This document shows, piece by piece, positions 46,264 to 53,968 of a stretch of 64,000 nt of DNA (within the stretch, counting starts at the first letter, position 1; each line of letters opens with the position of its first letter). Origin of the DNA: Methylomarinum sp. Ch1-1 (lineage in GTDB: Bacteria > Pseudomonadota > Gammaproteobacteria > Methylococcales > Methylomonadaceae); assembly GCF_030717995.2 (NCBI RefSeq), contig NZ_CP157742.1, positions 17,343-81,342 of the forward strand, given 5' to 3'. The notes below the pieces were generated by a model that worked only from the letters and a program-made list of their open reading frames with translations, was not told where the DNA came from and ran no database searches. Position numbers and translations under genes: made by a program.

Positions 46264-47376
46264 CTAATGCACAAAGCCGATCGGACGGATTTTTCCGGTT
46301 AAGGAATTCTTTATCACTAGGTCTTCCGCCTGAAGCGTGATGTGCTCGGTATTGCTTTGCTCTTGCCGTAACACCGCCCGGCCACAAGCCCGAACCAGTT
46401 CGCGCTGAATCAGTCTTGGATCGACCTGGCTACCGATGATCTTGTCAACGACCTCATCGGCTAAGCGCTCACTGAACCGATGTCCCCAGCTATGTTGGCG
46501 CCTGATATTTTTAAAAATAGATTGCAGCACATTACGCATTTGACGGGCGTTCGGCTGCTGGACCTCAAGCACGGCTAAACGTGACACGATCGGATCCGGA
46601 ATCCGGTGCAACTCATTGGCCGTCGCTACCCAAACGATATGCGAGCAATCCACTGGCACCTCCAGGCCTTCGTCCACGAATTTCGTCGCGGTTTAAGGTT
46701 CCAGCAACTGATATAGACTTCCGAGAGGATCGTGGCGTATATCGCCGCCGGCTTTATCGATTTCATCTAACAACAAAATCGGGTTGGCTTTATGACTGAC
46801 AGCAAGCGCCTCGACTACCTTGCCGGGTTTTCCATCCGCCCAGCTGGAGGACATGCCTCCGAGCACAAAGCCGGCCGTCATTGACGAAAACGAGATCAAG
46901 GAAAAATAGGTGTTGATGATTTTCGCGAGGCGATGGCAAAAAGCGGTTTTGCCAATTCCAGCAGATCCTATGATCAGCAAGGGCTGCGCTTTGAATGCAT
47001 GTCCGTCGCAATAAACCGTCAAAGCGATTTGTTCCCGGTAAAAATCGATGACCTCGTGAAAGTTCGGAAAATCGACGGCCAATTCATCCAGTTGCGTAAA
47101 CGCATCGTCCGGTACGCCAGCTAAAGACAAATAACCCTTGGTATCCTCCAGATAGTCAAGATATCGACTGTGATTTTTGCTCAAATTGCTGCGATTACCA
47201 TGTTGCTCGACAATCGCCTGCATGGCGTTAACATTGAAAATCTGTAGGTCATCAATAAGTTTTGCAGGCTGCCTCCACGGGCTTTCCTCAATTTTAAAAT
47301 CGCCTGAATCGTGACTGTATTTCGCTTTTTCTCGTAGATATTTTCTAAGCTTTTGGTTTTTTTTATGCGCGTACAT
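46264..47376 (-). pseudogene. AAA+ ATPase (Lon-like) with one in-frame stop
   Basis: Residues about 35-100 form an unknown N-terminal region. The AAA+ module follows with Walker A LLIIGSAGIGKTAFCHRL, Walker B ILLLDEIDKAGGD, a sensor 1-type asparagine in HIVWVATANELHRIPDPIVS, and an arginine finger nearby. A single TAA at 46693-46695, right after LYQLLEP, interrupts an otherwise continuous frame that continues TATKFVDEGLEVP. GTG 46677 could restart translation. Without the stop the protein would be about 370 residues. There is no Lon protease domain. Confidence 0.75.
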
Positions 47377-47822
47377 GCGAATCTCCCTGTTTAGGGGGGC
47401 ATGTACCTCGGTTCGAAAAAATTGAATGGATTTTGAAGAAAGATCGATACTGAGGCGACACGCCCCAGTATGTTTTGCCTGGGACGGCTAAGCGTTGATT
47501 GCCTCTAAAGTTATCGGGCACACTGAGGCAGTCGAGATAATCTCTGTCGTATAGTGAGATATATTCATACTGCCTCCGGTAAGATGAACTGAACCAATAA
47601 CTGCATTTTTACATAATCTCTTGATGAATTGAAGAGGTCAAATTTGTAGGCTCCTAAAATGACGCAAATTCGCTCCGTGATTTTTAGGCGCTTAGATCGG
47701 GGAACAAGCTGATTATCAGTTGTGGTGTGTTGGGCTTGAAGTTTGTTTTAAGTGAAAATCTTGAGTTTACTTATTTTACTTATGGTTTCTAGTTGAAGAC
47801 CTTCTTTTGTCTGTTTTTTGGT
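47377..47822. other. Divergent intergenic region
   Basis: About 445 bp separate the minus-strand ATPase operon from the plus-strand antitoxin gene. Promoters for both must lie here. No gene, RNA or strong palindrome is recognised. Confidence 0.4.
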
Positions 47823-48224
47823 ATGTGTATGAGAAATGTGGCTGAAATTGATAGCGCCCAGGTATCAAAAAGCGCTTTAAAAACTTTTTTCAATATAGCC
47901 AGTGCCTGGGAGCTATCTGTTGAAGAAGGCATGAAATTGCTGGGCCTGGATTCCCGTAGTATCTACCTTAGCTGGAAGAAACGACCGGAATTAGTCAGGT
48001 TAGATTCCGGCAAATTGGAGCGATTGTCATACATTTTTGGTATTTATAAGGCTTTACAGGTGCTATTACCAAATCCGGAGTCGGCCGATGAGTGGATTAA
48101 ACGGCCGAACTCCGCTGCACCCTTTCAAGGAATGTCTGCGCTTGATCGCATGTTGTCGGGCGATGTGGCCGATTTATACGTGGTGCGCGAGTATCTTGAT
48201 GGTCAGCTAAAACCGCGCAGTTAA
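47823..48224 (+). CDS. Xre/MbcA/ParS-like antitoxin (DUF2384)
   Basis: This protein of about 133 residues has an N-terminal Xre-like region (SKSALKTFFNIASAWELSVE) and the DUF2384 C-terminus (LERLSYIFGIYKALQVLLPN, then GMSALDRMLSGDVADLYVVR). Such antitoxins normally pair with RES-domain NAD-degrading toxins, but no RES gene follows; a GCGGC repeat array does. ATG 47829 and an extended start at 47793 are also possible. A second copy of its last 31 codons lies at 52241. Confidence 0.75.
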   Translation: MCMRNVAEIDSAQVSKSALKTFFNIASAWELSVEEGMKLLGLDSRSIYLSWKKRPELVRLDSGKLERLSYIFGIYKALQVLLPNPESADEWIKRPNSAAPFQGMSALDRMLSGDVADLYVVREYLDGQLKPRS

Positions 48225-48249
48225 CCAGATTTTTTGCTTGCTAAATCAT

Positions 48250-48670
48250 GCCGCCAAAAGTGCGGCATTTTTATTGTGCGGCCAAATATGCGGCAGAAAG
48301 TGCCGCCAAAAGTGCGGCATTTTTATTGTGCGGCCAAATATGCGGCAGAAAGTGCCGCCAAAAGTGCGGCATTTTTATTGTGCGGCCAAATATGCGGCAG
48401 AAAGTGCCGCCAAAAGTGCGGCATTTTTAGTGTGCGGCCAAATATGCGGCTAAAAGTGCCGCTAAAAGTGCGGCATTTTTATTGTGCGGCCAAATATGCG
48501 GCAGAAAGTGCCGCCAAAAGTGCGGCATTTTTATTGTGCGGCCAAATATGCGGCAGAAAGTGCGGCAGAAAGTGCGGCATTTTTAGTGTGCGGCCAAATA
48601 TGCGGCTAAAAGTGCGGCAGAAAGTGCGGCATTTTTAGTGTGCGGCCAAATATACGGCTAAAAGTGCAGC
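48250..48670. repeat. 52-bp tandem repeat array rich in TGCGGC
   Basis: Eight units of exactly 52 bp start at 48250, 48302, 48354, 48406, 48458, 48510, 48562 and 48614. Each contains four TGCGGC/GCCGCC elements about 13 bp apart, with AT-rich spacers. Frames through it are open only because of the repeats. It begins 26 bp after the antitoxin stop. Confidence 0.93.
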
Positions 48671-48980
48671 ACTATTTGGTATTACTGCCAAAAGCCCATC
48701 GTATTAAGGTATTCGAAAGCTATTTTTTTTGATAAGTGCCTAGCAATAAGTTTGTTTGCATTCCTGGGGACTCCTAAGTCATTGATTTATATTCTTCGGA
48801 CGACAAACGAACTTCTCGAGAAGCACTTAATAACTTTACCCAAACAATGAAAAATAACTTACTCAAAGTGATTGGTTTGGCGATTTTTTAGAGATTCATA
48901 GGACGGTTTTTCAACAGATTTATTTTTCTAGACTAATGAAAGAGCAGTGGATTAGACATTTATCTCATAGTCAAGAATGT
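48671..48980. other. AT-rich non-coding segment, copy 1
   Basis: This segment resembles 52610-52878 in order and scattered identity (for example AAACAATG, GAGACATTTATC-like motifs). No gene is seen. It is part of the duplicated antitoxin/repeat module. Confidence 0.45.
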
Positions 48981-49012
48981 GTTAATCAAGCAATATAAAA
49001 TGCTTGATTAAC
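48981..49012. repeat. Perfect 12-bp inverted repeat, copy 1
   Basis: GTTAATCAAGCA and TGCTTGATTAAC flank an 8-nt AT loop. The identical arms recur at 52879-52910 in a much more diverged surrounding, so the palindrome is under constraint. It lies just upstream of a small gene. Confidence 0.8.
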
Positions 49013-49019
49013 ATAGGTA

Positions 49020-49346
49020 GTGAGAAAAATGGGTAGATATGCTTTATGCGAGCCAGATGTTATTGTTACAGGTATTGTTAGGCGTGATAACCTCATAAAC
49101 CTTGGCAGACTCTTCAGTAAATCTATCGATATCGAGAACGATCCTCAGACGCTTTATATTTCCCTCGGTGGCAGTGCGTCACAGCGACAACTCGAGATTC
49201 TTGATCGGCTCAAACCACCAGGCGTCGAATTGTTGGTGCAAAACACAACGGTTCAAAAAGAAATTAGTCAAAGATTCCCGGACGCGAAAATCGTTGCACC
49301 TGGTGCAATGGGAGAAACCGTCGGAATACACTCAATTACGCAGTGA
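49020..49346 (+). CDS. Unknown small protein after the palindrome
   Basis: This protein has 108 residues from GTG 49020, or 105 from ATG 49029. It reads LYISLGGSASQRQLEILDRL then PPGVELLVQNTTVQKEISQR and ends near MGETVGIHSITQ. No family is recognised. A decayed counterpart of its start lies at about 52921-52985. The conserved context with palindrome and GCGGC array suggests they form one module. Confidence 0.5.
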   Translation: MRKMGRYALCEPDVIVTGIVRRDNLINLGRLFSKSIDIENDPQTLYISLGGSASQRQLEILDRLKPPGVELLVQNTTVQKEISQRFPDAKIVAPGAMGETVGIHSITQ

Positions 49347-49384
49347 GCGAGATCCAGAATTGACTTAAATTGTTAGTTATTTCA

Positions 49385-49418
49385 GATCGGGAAGGGCACC
49401 AAGGAGCGTCAGATGCGG
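49385..49418 (+). pseudogene. 34-bp tyrosine-recombinase scrap
   Basis: ATCGGGAAGGGCACCAAGGA encodes IGKGTKERQ, matching IGKGNKERQ in the truncated recombinase at 3660. Nothing else of that gene is present. Confidence 0.45.
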
Positions 49419-49463
49419 TATTATTTATTAAAATATTTTTCGAAGAAACTTAATATACGATTC

Positions 49464-50957
49464 TTAGGACAAGCGGCCATCATCACTATCATCTATGCAA
49501 TCTTTAAAAACCTTCTCCGCATAATTGAGGCTTTCTGTGGCAACATGCATAAGAACGCCCTTCCGTTTTTTTATGCTGATTCGACCCTGATTATTAATCA
49601 AAAGCGTAGCTATTAAGCCAATGTCTTTGTTAGGCAAATCAATATTTTCTTTCAAGTCCTGGCAAATAGTATCGAACAATTTAAGCTTTTCTAGTTCTTC
49701 TGGTATTAACTCTTGAGTGACTTTCTTGGCAATCTCTGACAAGAAAAATGCATCTGAATCAAAGCACAAATGCCGATACAAATCACTTGTATCGCCTTCC
49801 ACCGTTAATCGCCCATGGTGATCCAAGTGGAAATCAACATGCTTCATGATGTTTTTGGATTTCTCATTTAAAACGTCATAATACTTTTTCAGTTCTAGCA
49901 ATATGCCACTGGATAACGGTAATGAATATTGTTTATCGATAACGCCTGTCCTGTACAGGGTATCCTGCATAATGTATCGACTCATCCGACCATTGCCATC
50001 CATGAATGGGTGAATAAAAACAAAACAGGATGATAAGGCCGCTGCCTTAGCAATAGAGGGCATGTCAGATTGCATAACTCTATCTCTAGCAACAAACCAT
50101 TCATCCATTAATTCATGTGCGTCAGCAGGCTTTGGCGTAACATAGTCAATTACCGAGGTGTAATTAAAGCTAGCGTCACTCAGATAATTTTGCTCATAGC
50201 GATAATCAAATTCACGATAATGTTTATCCTTGATAATATTCAACGTCTTAATCAGCTTTTCTTTGGTCAGCGATTCATTATTGATTGTTTCTAAGGCCGA
50301 CACAAACCTGATCATTTTATTGGGGGAAATATTTTCAGATTCTATTTCATTAGAGGACTTTGTTTCTTTAGAAATTAAATATCGTGTAGCACGATAAAGA
50401 AATTCAACAGGATATTCTGCAACTGATGCAATCAACAATTGCTTAAGCTCACCATCGCTTAAAATATTGTTGTTACGCCTAATTAACATAGATAGCTTAC
50501 CGGTTCCGGTTAAGTTATTGTTAATTCTAAATCTCCGGTCCTTTATGCTGGGCGAAACATAATAGTGTTCTTGATCAACCGCATCGACATAATTACCTGT
50601 GTTAAGCTTTTTAACGCTAAGTGATTTTCCTGTCAGTAGTTCATAATAAAAGCCCATTAAGCGAGTGTATTTGCCACCTGGGTTTAAAGCTAGGGCGCAC
50701 TCAATCTCTTCGTCAACGCCTGACTGTTGAAATACAGCCGCCAAGCATTGTAGATTTAATGCTTCGTATTTCATGGCAAACGTGAAATGATCAACAGTGG
50801 TGTCTTTGGAGCGATAAGACTCAGGATAGAGACGGCTTTGCGTATTTTCTTGCTTAATTGATGAAATTTTCTCTGAATAACATTCAGGCTCAACCTGAAT
50901 AAACTCAAGATTGAAGTGCTCTTTTAGCCATGAATAACCTAGCTTGTTCTCACCCAT
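49464..50957 (-). CDS. Fic-domain protein (AMPylator-like)
   Basis: The start at ATG 50957 (MGENKLGYSWLKEHFNLEF) follows AGGTG; an extension to 50993 is less likely. The 497-residue protein contains the complete Fic motif FIHPFMDGNGRMSRYIMQ (HPFxDGNGRxxR). An SSNEIES segment about 120 residues earlier resembles the inhibitory helix motif of class II Fic proteins. The C-terminal third may form a winged helix (NNQGRISIKKRKGVLMHVA). Such proteins transfer AMP to target hydroxyls. No separate antitoxin gene is adjacent. Confidence 0.88.
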   Translation of the reverse strand: MGENKLGYSWLKEHFNLEFIQVEPECYSEKISSIKQENTQSRLYPESYRSKDTTVDHFTFAMKYEALNLQCLAAVFQQSGVDEEIECALALNPGGKYTRLMGFYYELLTGKSLSVKKLNTGNYVDAVDQEHYYVSPSIKDRRFRINNNLTGTGKLSMLIRRNNNILSDGELKQLLIASVAEYPVEFLYRATRYLISKETKSSNEIESENISPNKMIRFVSALETINNESLTKEKLIKTLNIIKDKHYREFDYRYEQNYLSDASFNYTSVIDYVTPKPADAHELMDEWFVARDRVMQSDMPSIAKAAALSSCFVFIHPFMDGNGRMSRYIMQDTLYRTGVIDKQYSLPLSSGILLELKKYYDVLNEKSKNIMKHVDFHLDHHGRLTVEGDTSDLYRHLCFDSDAFFLSEIAKKVTQELIPEELEKLKLFDTICQDLKENIDLPNKDIGLIATLLINNQGRISIKKRKGVLMHVATESLNYAEKVFKDCIDDSDDGRLS

Positions 50958-51094
50958 TCTGCACCTACAGTTTAAAAACACATACAAACACAAGGAAATG
51001 TTTGTAAACTTTTATTTTAGTGTAATTTTGATTATTTTTTAACATATTTGTTCAAAAACACATACAAATGTGTAGCGCGCCGTCTTTGGTTGTA

Positions 51095-51270
51095 TTAAGC
51101 AACTCCCTGATCAATCAATTGTTTGATTTTGCTTCGTTCTAATCCTTTCACCAATCCTAATTTTATAGCGGTTGCGTCATTGGTTGGGTTTGTTATACCT
51201 ATTGAGTCAGCGTGAAAAAATGCCAAATTGTCCGCTTCTTCAGCTCGAATATTTCGATGTGTATTCAGCC
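51095..51270 (-). pseudogene. C-terminal fragment paralogous to the 44306 gene
   Basis: The minus strand reads AAWLNTHRNIRAEEADNLAF, FHADSIGITNPTNDATAIKL and GLVKGLERSKIKQLIDQGV. This parallels WLTAHKDLNATPDEKLAFFH and LGLVKGLERHRIRRLIAH of the 44306 gene. Upstream it breaks off at the DUF2958 fragment. It is a decayed second copy. Confidence 0.75.
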
Positions 51271-51275
51271 AGGCA

Positions 51276-51340
51276 GCCTGATGATCCGGACATTGCCTTC
51301 GGGCTTTGTGAACTAGGCATGGGCTGTCCTGAGCTGGGTA
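51276..51340 (+). pseudogene. DUF2958 fragment, copy 2
   Basis: DDPDIAFGLCELGMGCPELG is encoded here in one frame. The DNA is nearly identical to 507-575. Both ends are missing and it abuts the previous fragment. Confidence 0.65.
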
Positions 51341-51446
51341 ATGTGCTAATTGGCGCAACTCCGGGGCCATTTAGGATTACCGGTCGAGTGCGATTTGAAC
51401 TTCAGGGCCGATAAAACTTTGAGCCATTATGGACTAGCGGGCCATT

Positions 51447-52085
51447 TGGACCGGATAAGTAGTGGCCGTTACCGACCATCACTCTCCTAAGAACCGTGCA
51501 TGCGAGTTTCCCAGCACACGGCTCAAGCCTTCCTAAAGCCAGTATGATCCGGCAACTCCCGCTGCATTTACCACCCATGATTCAGCAATTGCTTTTGCTG
51601 TCTGCGCTTCTCGAAGTAAGAGAGGTACGTAACATCATAGGGAGTGAGTTTCACATGGCGTTTGATTCTAACGTTGGCAATGTTAACAAGCCTCAGCAGA
51701 ATCAAGCGATTGTCAGCATCGCTGATCCTGGCGTGAAAGTGCCAAGTTTTGAGCGCTGGATGACAGAAGTATTTCTCCCTCAGCCATTTCGCGTTCTTTT
51801 GAGGATGCCGTCGCCTGGTCCATCGACAAAGCGATTGGAATACCGTTTCATCTACCCTGGAGAAGATGGCTTTCGATACCACGTAGCGGTAGTGATTCGC
51901 CCACCCCCTTAATTTAGGATTGAGTAGCCGAATTAGACTTTCCGTTTTGATCGTAGGATTGGATTTGCTAATGGTACGCAGTGTGTCCACAAACGTTTTC
52001 ACGCTTTTCTTGGACGGTTTGATCAGCAATTTGCCGTCGTATTTGCGCACATTGAAGCCGAGGAAATCGAAGCCCTGATTGCCGG
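51447..52085 (-). pseudogene. Group II intron 3' remnant with maturase fragment
   Basis: The minus strand encodes GFDFLGFNVRKYDGKLLIKP then LNPKLRGWANHYRYVVSKAI and WTRRRHPQKNAKWLREKYF, the thumb/maturase end of a group II reverse transcriptase. Domain V follows at 51491-51524 (GAGCCGTGTGC, GAAA loop, GCACGGTTC). A likely 3' end ending in CTACTTAT lies near 51450. The whole RT palm and intron domain I are missing. This intron belongs to a different lineage from the one at 12.8 kb. Confidence 0.8.
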
Positions 52086-52089
52086 GTTA

Positions 52090-52240
52090 GGCAACATCAT
52101 CCCACTTACCAAGGCTGGTTAGATGGTCCCACAGTGAACTCGTTGATAGTCGTGTCCTCGGGCTGGTCGATTGCGAACGCCACAACATTGGCTATACGGT
52201 CTGGCAAGATACCAATTTGTTTGTACAACCTCGACATCCG
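52090..52240. other. Unassigned debris before the antitoxin remnant
   Basis: A plus-strand frame reads LVDSRVLGLVDCERHNIGYT then VWQDTNLFVQPRHPG and runs directly into the antitoxin fragment. I do not recognise it; it is probably part of another lost gene. Confidence 0.3.
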
Positions 52241-52335
52241 GGAATGTCAGCGCTTGACCGCATGTTGTCGGGCGATGTGACCGATTTATACGTGGTGCGC
52301 GAATATCTTGATGGTCAACTAACCCCCCGCAATTA
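52241..52335 (+). pseudogene. DUF2384 antitoxin C-terminal fragment
   Basis: GMSALDRMLSGDVTDLYVVR followed by EYLDGQLTPRN repeats the end of the 47823 gene with few changes. The stop is followed by the same TTTTTTGCTTGCTAAAT sequence as in the first copy. The N-terminal part is lost. Confidence 0.85.
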
Positions 52336-52364
52336 ATCGGATTTTTTGCTTGCTAAATTATGCC

Positions 52365-52560
52365 GCACAAAAGTGCAGCAAAAAGTGCGGCAGAAAGTGC
52401 GGCAAAAAGTGCGGCAGAAAGTGCGGCAGAAAGTGCGGCAGAAAGTGCGGCAGAAAGTGCGGCAGAAAGTGCGGCAGAAAGTGCAGCAGAAAGTGCAGCA
52501 GAAAGTGCGGCAGAAAGTGCAGCAGAAAGTGCAGCAGAAAGTGCAGCAGAAAGTGCCGCA
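52365..52560. repeat. 12-bp tandem repeat array (AGAAAGTGCGGC)
   Basis: About 16 units of a 12-bp motif, AGAAAGTGCGGC or AGAAAGTGCAGC, run without interruption. They correspond in position to the 52-bp array at 48250 but have a shorter period. Frames on both strands are open as a by-product of the 12-bp period. Confidence 0.93.
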
Positions 52561-52878
52561 CTTTTTTGATGCGCCACAGGAAATACAGCCCAATGCGTAA
52601 TCCTATTTATTATTTCTGCCAAAAGTCCGTCGGAAAACGCTTTCGAGTAAAGATTGGTAACAGATAGAAGGAGCGGCAAACTATCTTATGTAACATCGAG
52701 CGATATGAGCTAATTTTTTAGCAACACCTCCGCCCAAACAATGGCAAACAACTTTTAAAAAAAGGTTTGTTTAGCACTTTTTTTGGGATGAATGGAGTGA
52801 TTTTTGACAGATAGATTCATAGTTTCTAAGCTAATAAATAGGCATGAAATGAGACATTTATCGGGTGACAGAGAATGC
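52561..52878. other. AT-rich non-coding segment, copy 2
   Basis: This is the diverged counterpart of 48671-48980. No gene is seen. Confidence 0.4.
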
Positions 52879-52910
52879 GTTAATCAAGCAAAATAAAATG
52901 CTTGATTAAC
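52879..52910. repeat. Perfect 12-bp inverted repeat, copy 2
   Basis: GTTAATCAAGCA and TGCTTGATTAAC flank an 8-nt loop (AAATAAAA). The arms are identical to 48981-49012. The gene that follows in copy 1 is decayed here. Confidence 0.8.
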
Positions 52911-53072
52911 ATAGGGAGAGAGAAAAACTGGTAAATTTACCTGTTGCGCAAATCATGTGTTGTTGTAACAGGTATTGTTGGACGGAGTTGCTAACGCGGA
53001 GAAGACCCCGCTTTATCGTAAAATCAAGTGTAACTTCATTTCGCCTCTTACTCATAAAAGGGTACTGTGTAA

Positions 53073-53111
53073 GTGGGTAACTCACGAAACGGAAAAAATC
53101 GTACGCCAAGA
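53073..53111 (+). repeat. Solitary Tn3-type terminal repeat, degenerate outer end
   Basis: GTGGGTAACTCACGAAACGG then AAAAAATCGTACGCCAAG matches the ends at 4390 and 42111, but the outer GGGG is altered. It cuts off the decayed module copy on its left. Confidence 0.65.
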
Positions 53112-53295
53112 ACGTAAAGTGTCGGTATGGAGTCTTAGACCGAGCACAGAAAGTGTCAGGAAATACAAAATAGGTTCTGCCCTGACGTATTTTGGCCGGT
53201 CAGTCTGACGTCAGGTTGACGTACACCAACTGGACATCGGGCGATATAATCCAATAACGATATGGCCCTGGGCGTCATCGCATTGGCTTCTCCGA

Positions 53296-53880
53296 TCAGT
53301 TAGTTTTCTTAAGCAGTTGTTCCACTTCCGAAGCTGGCAGCGGTCGGCTACAGAAATAACCCTGGATTTCATCGCAACCATTCCGTGCCAAAAAATCCAC
53401 CTGCGCCTGTGTTTCAACCCCTTCGGCTACCACCTTAAGTTTAAAGTTGTGCGCCATCGCAATAATGGTTAGCACTAAAGTAACATCACCCTCATCCAAC
53501 GGAATATCGTTGATGAATGCTTTATCTATTTTTAGATTATCGAAGGGAAATCGTTTTAAGTAGCTCAAACTTGAATACCCCGTACCGAAATCGTCCATTG
53601 AAATTCGAATGCCGACATCCTTTAGCCGGTTCAAAGTAATGGCTATATTGTCAGGGTCTTGCATCACCGCGCCTTCGGTTACCTCCAAATCCAGAAAACG
53701 CGCGTCCAACTCGCTTTGCAGCAAAACACGGGTAATCGTTTGATCAAACGTTGGGCTATGCAACTGTTTGGGTGAAACATTGACCGCCATGTTGATAGCG
53801 GGTAATCCCGACAACTGCCAAGCTTTGGCTTGCAAACAGGCCGTATGCAACACCCATTCGCCAATCGGCAGAATCAAACC
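53296..53880 (-). pseudogene. EAL-domain phosphodiesterase, C-terminal fragment
   Basis: The minus strand reads GLILPIGEWVLHTACLQAKA, MAVNVSPKQLHSPTFDQTIT, LEVTEGAVMQD, ISMDDFGTGYSSLSYLKRFP, LKIDKAFIND and VVAEGVETQAQ. These are most EAL motifs after the EAL signature itself, which is missing. The gene is cut at 53880/53881 by the Tn3-type transposon end. EAL domains degrade cyclic-di-GMP; the fragment lacks the EAL glutamate and is probably inactive. Confidence 0.9.
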
Positions 53881-53968
53881 GGGGTTAATTAACCAAAAGA
53901 ACGATTTATCCCGGCACCTCGCTGAAACCCTTGGTATCACTGGCTTGTAGCCGAAAAATCGATTTCAG
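53881..53968 (+). repeat. Left extended terminal repeat of the Rhs transposon
   Basis: GGGGTTAATTAACCAAAAGA then ACGATTTATCCCGGCACC and on to AAAAATCGATTTCA align with the inverted right end. The tnpA stop codon (53965-53967) lies within its inner edge. Confidence 0.85.

Noticed and set aside
46693..46695. Programmed stop-codon readthrough in the AAA+ gene
   Set aside because: No known readthrough context or downstream structure is visible; a simple nonsense mutation is more economical.
48234..48638. Cysteine/lysine-rich proteins encoded by the 52-bp array
   Set aside because: Open frames follow from repeat structure; no ribosome-binding site and no match to the 12-bp array's frames.
52333..52600. 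Low-complexity proteins on both strands of the 12-bp array
   Set aside because: A 12-bp period keeps several frames open by default; the sequence behaves as a DNA repeat.
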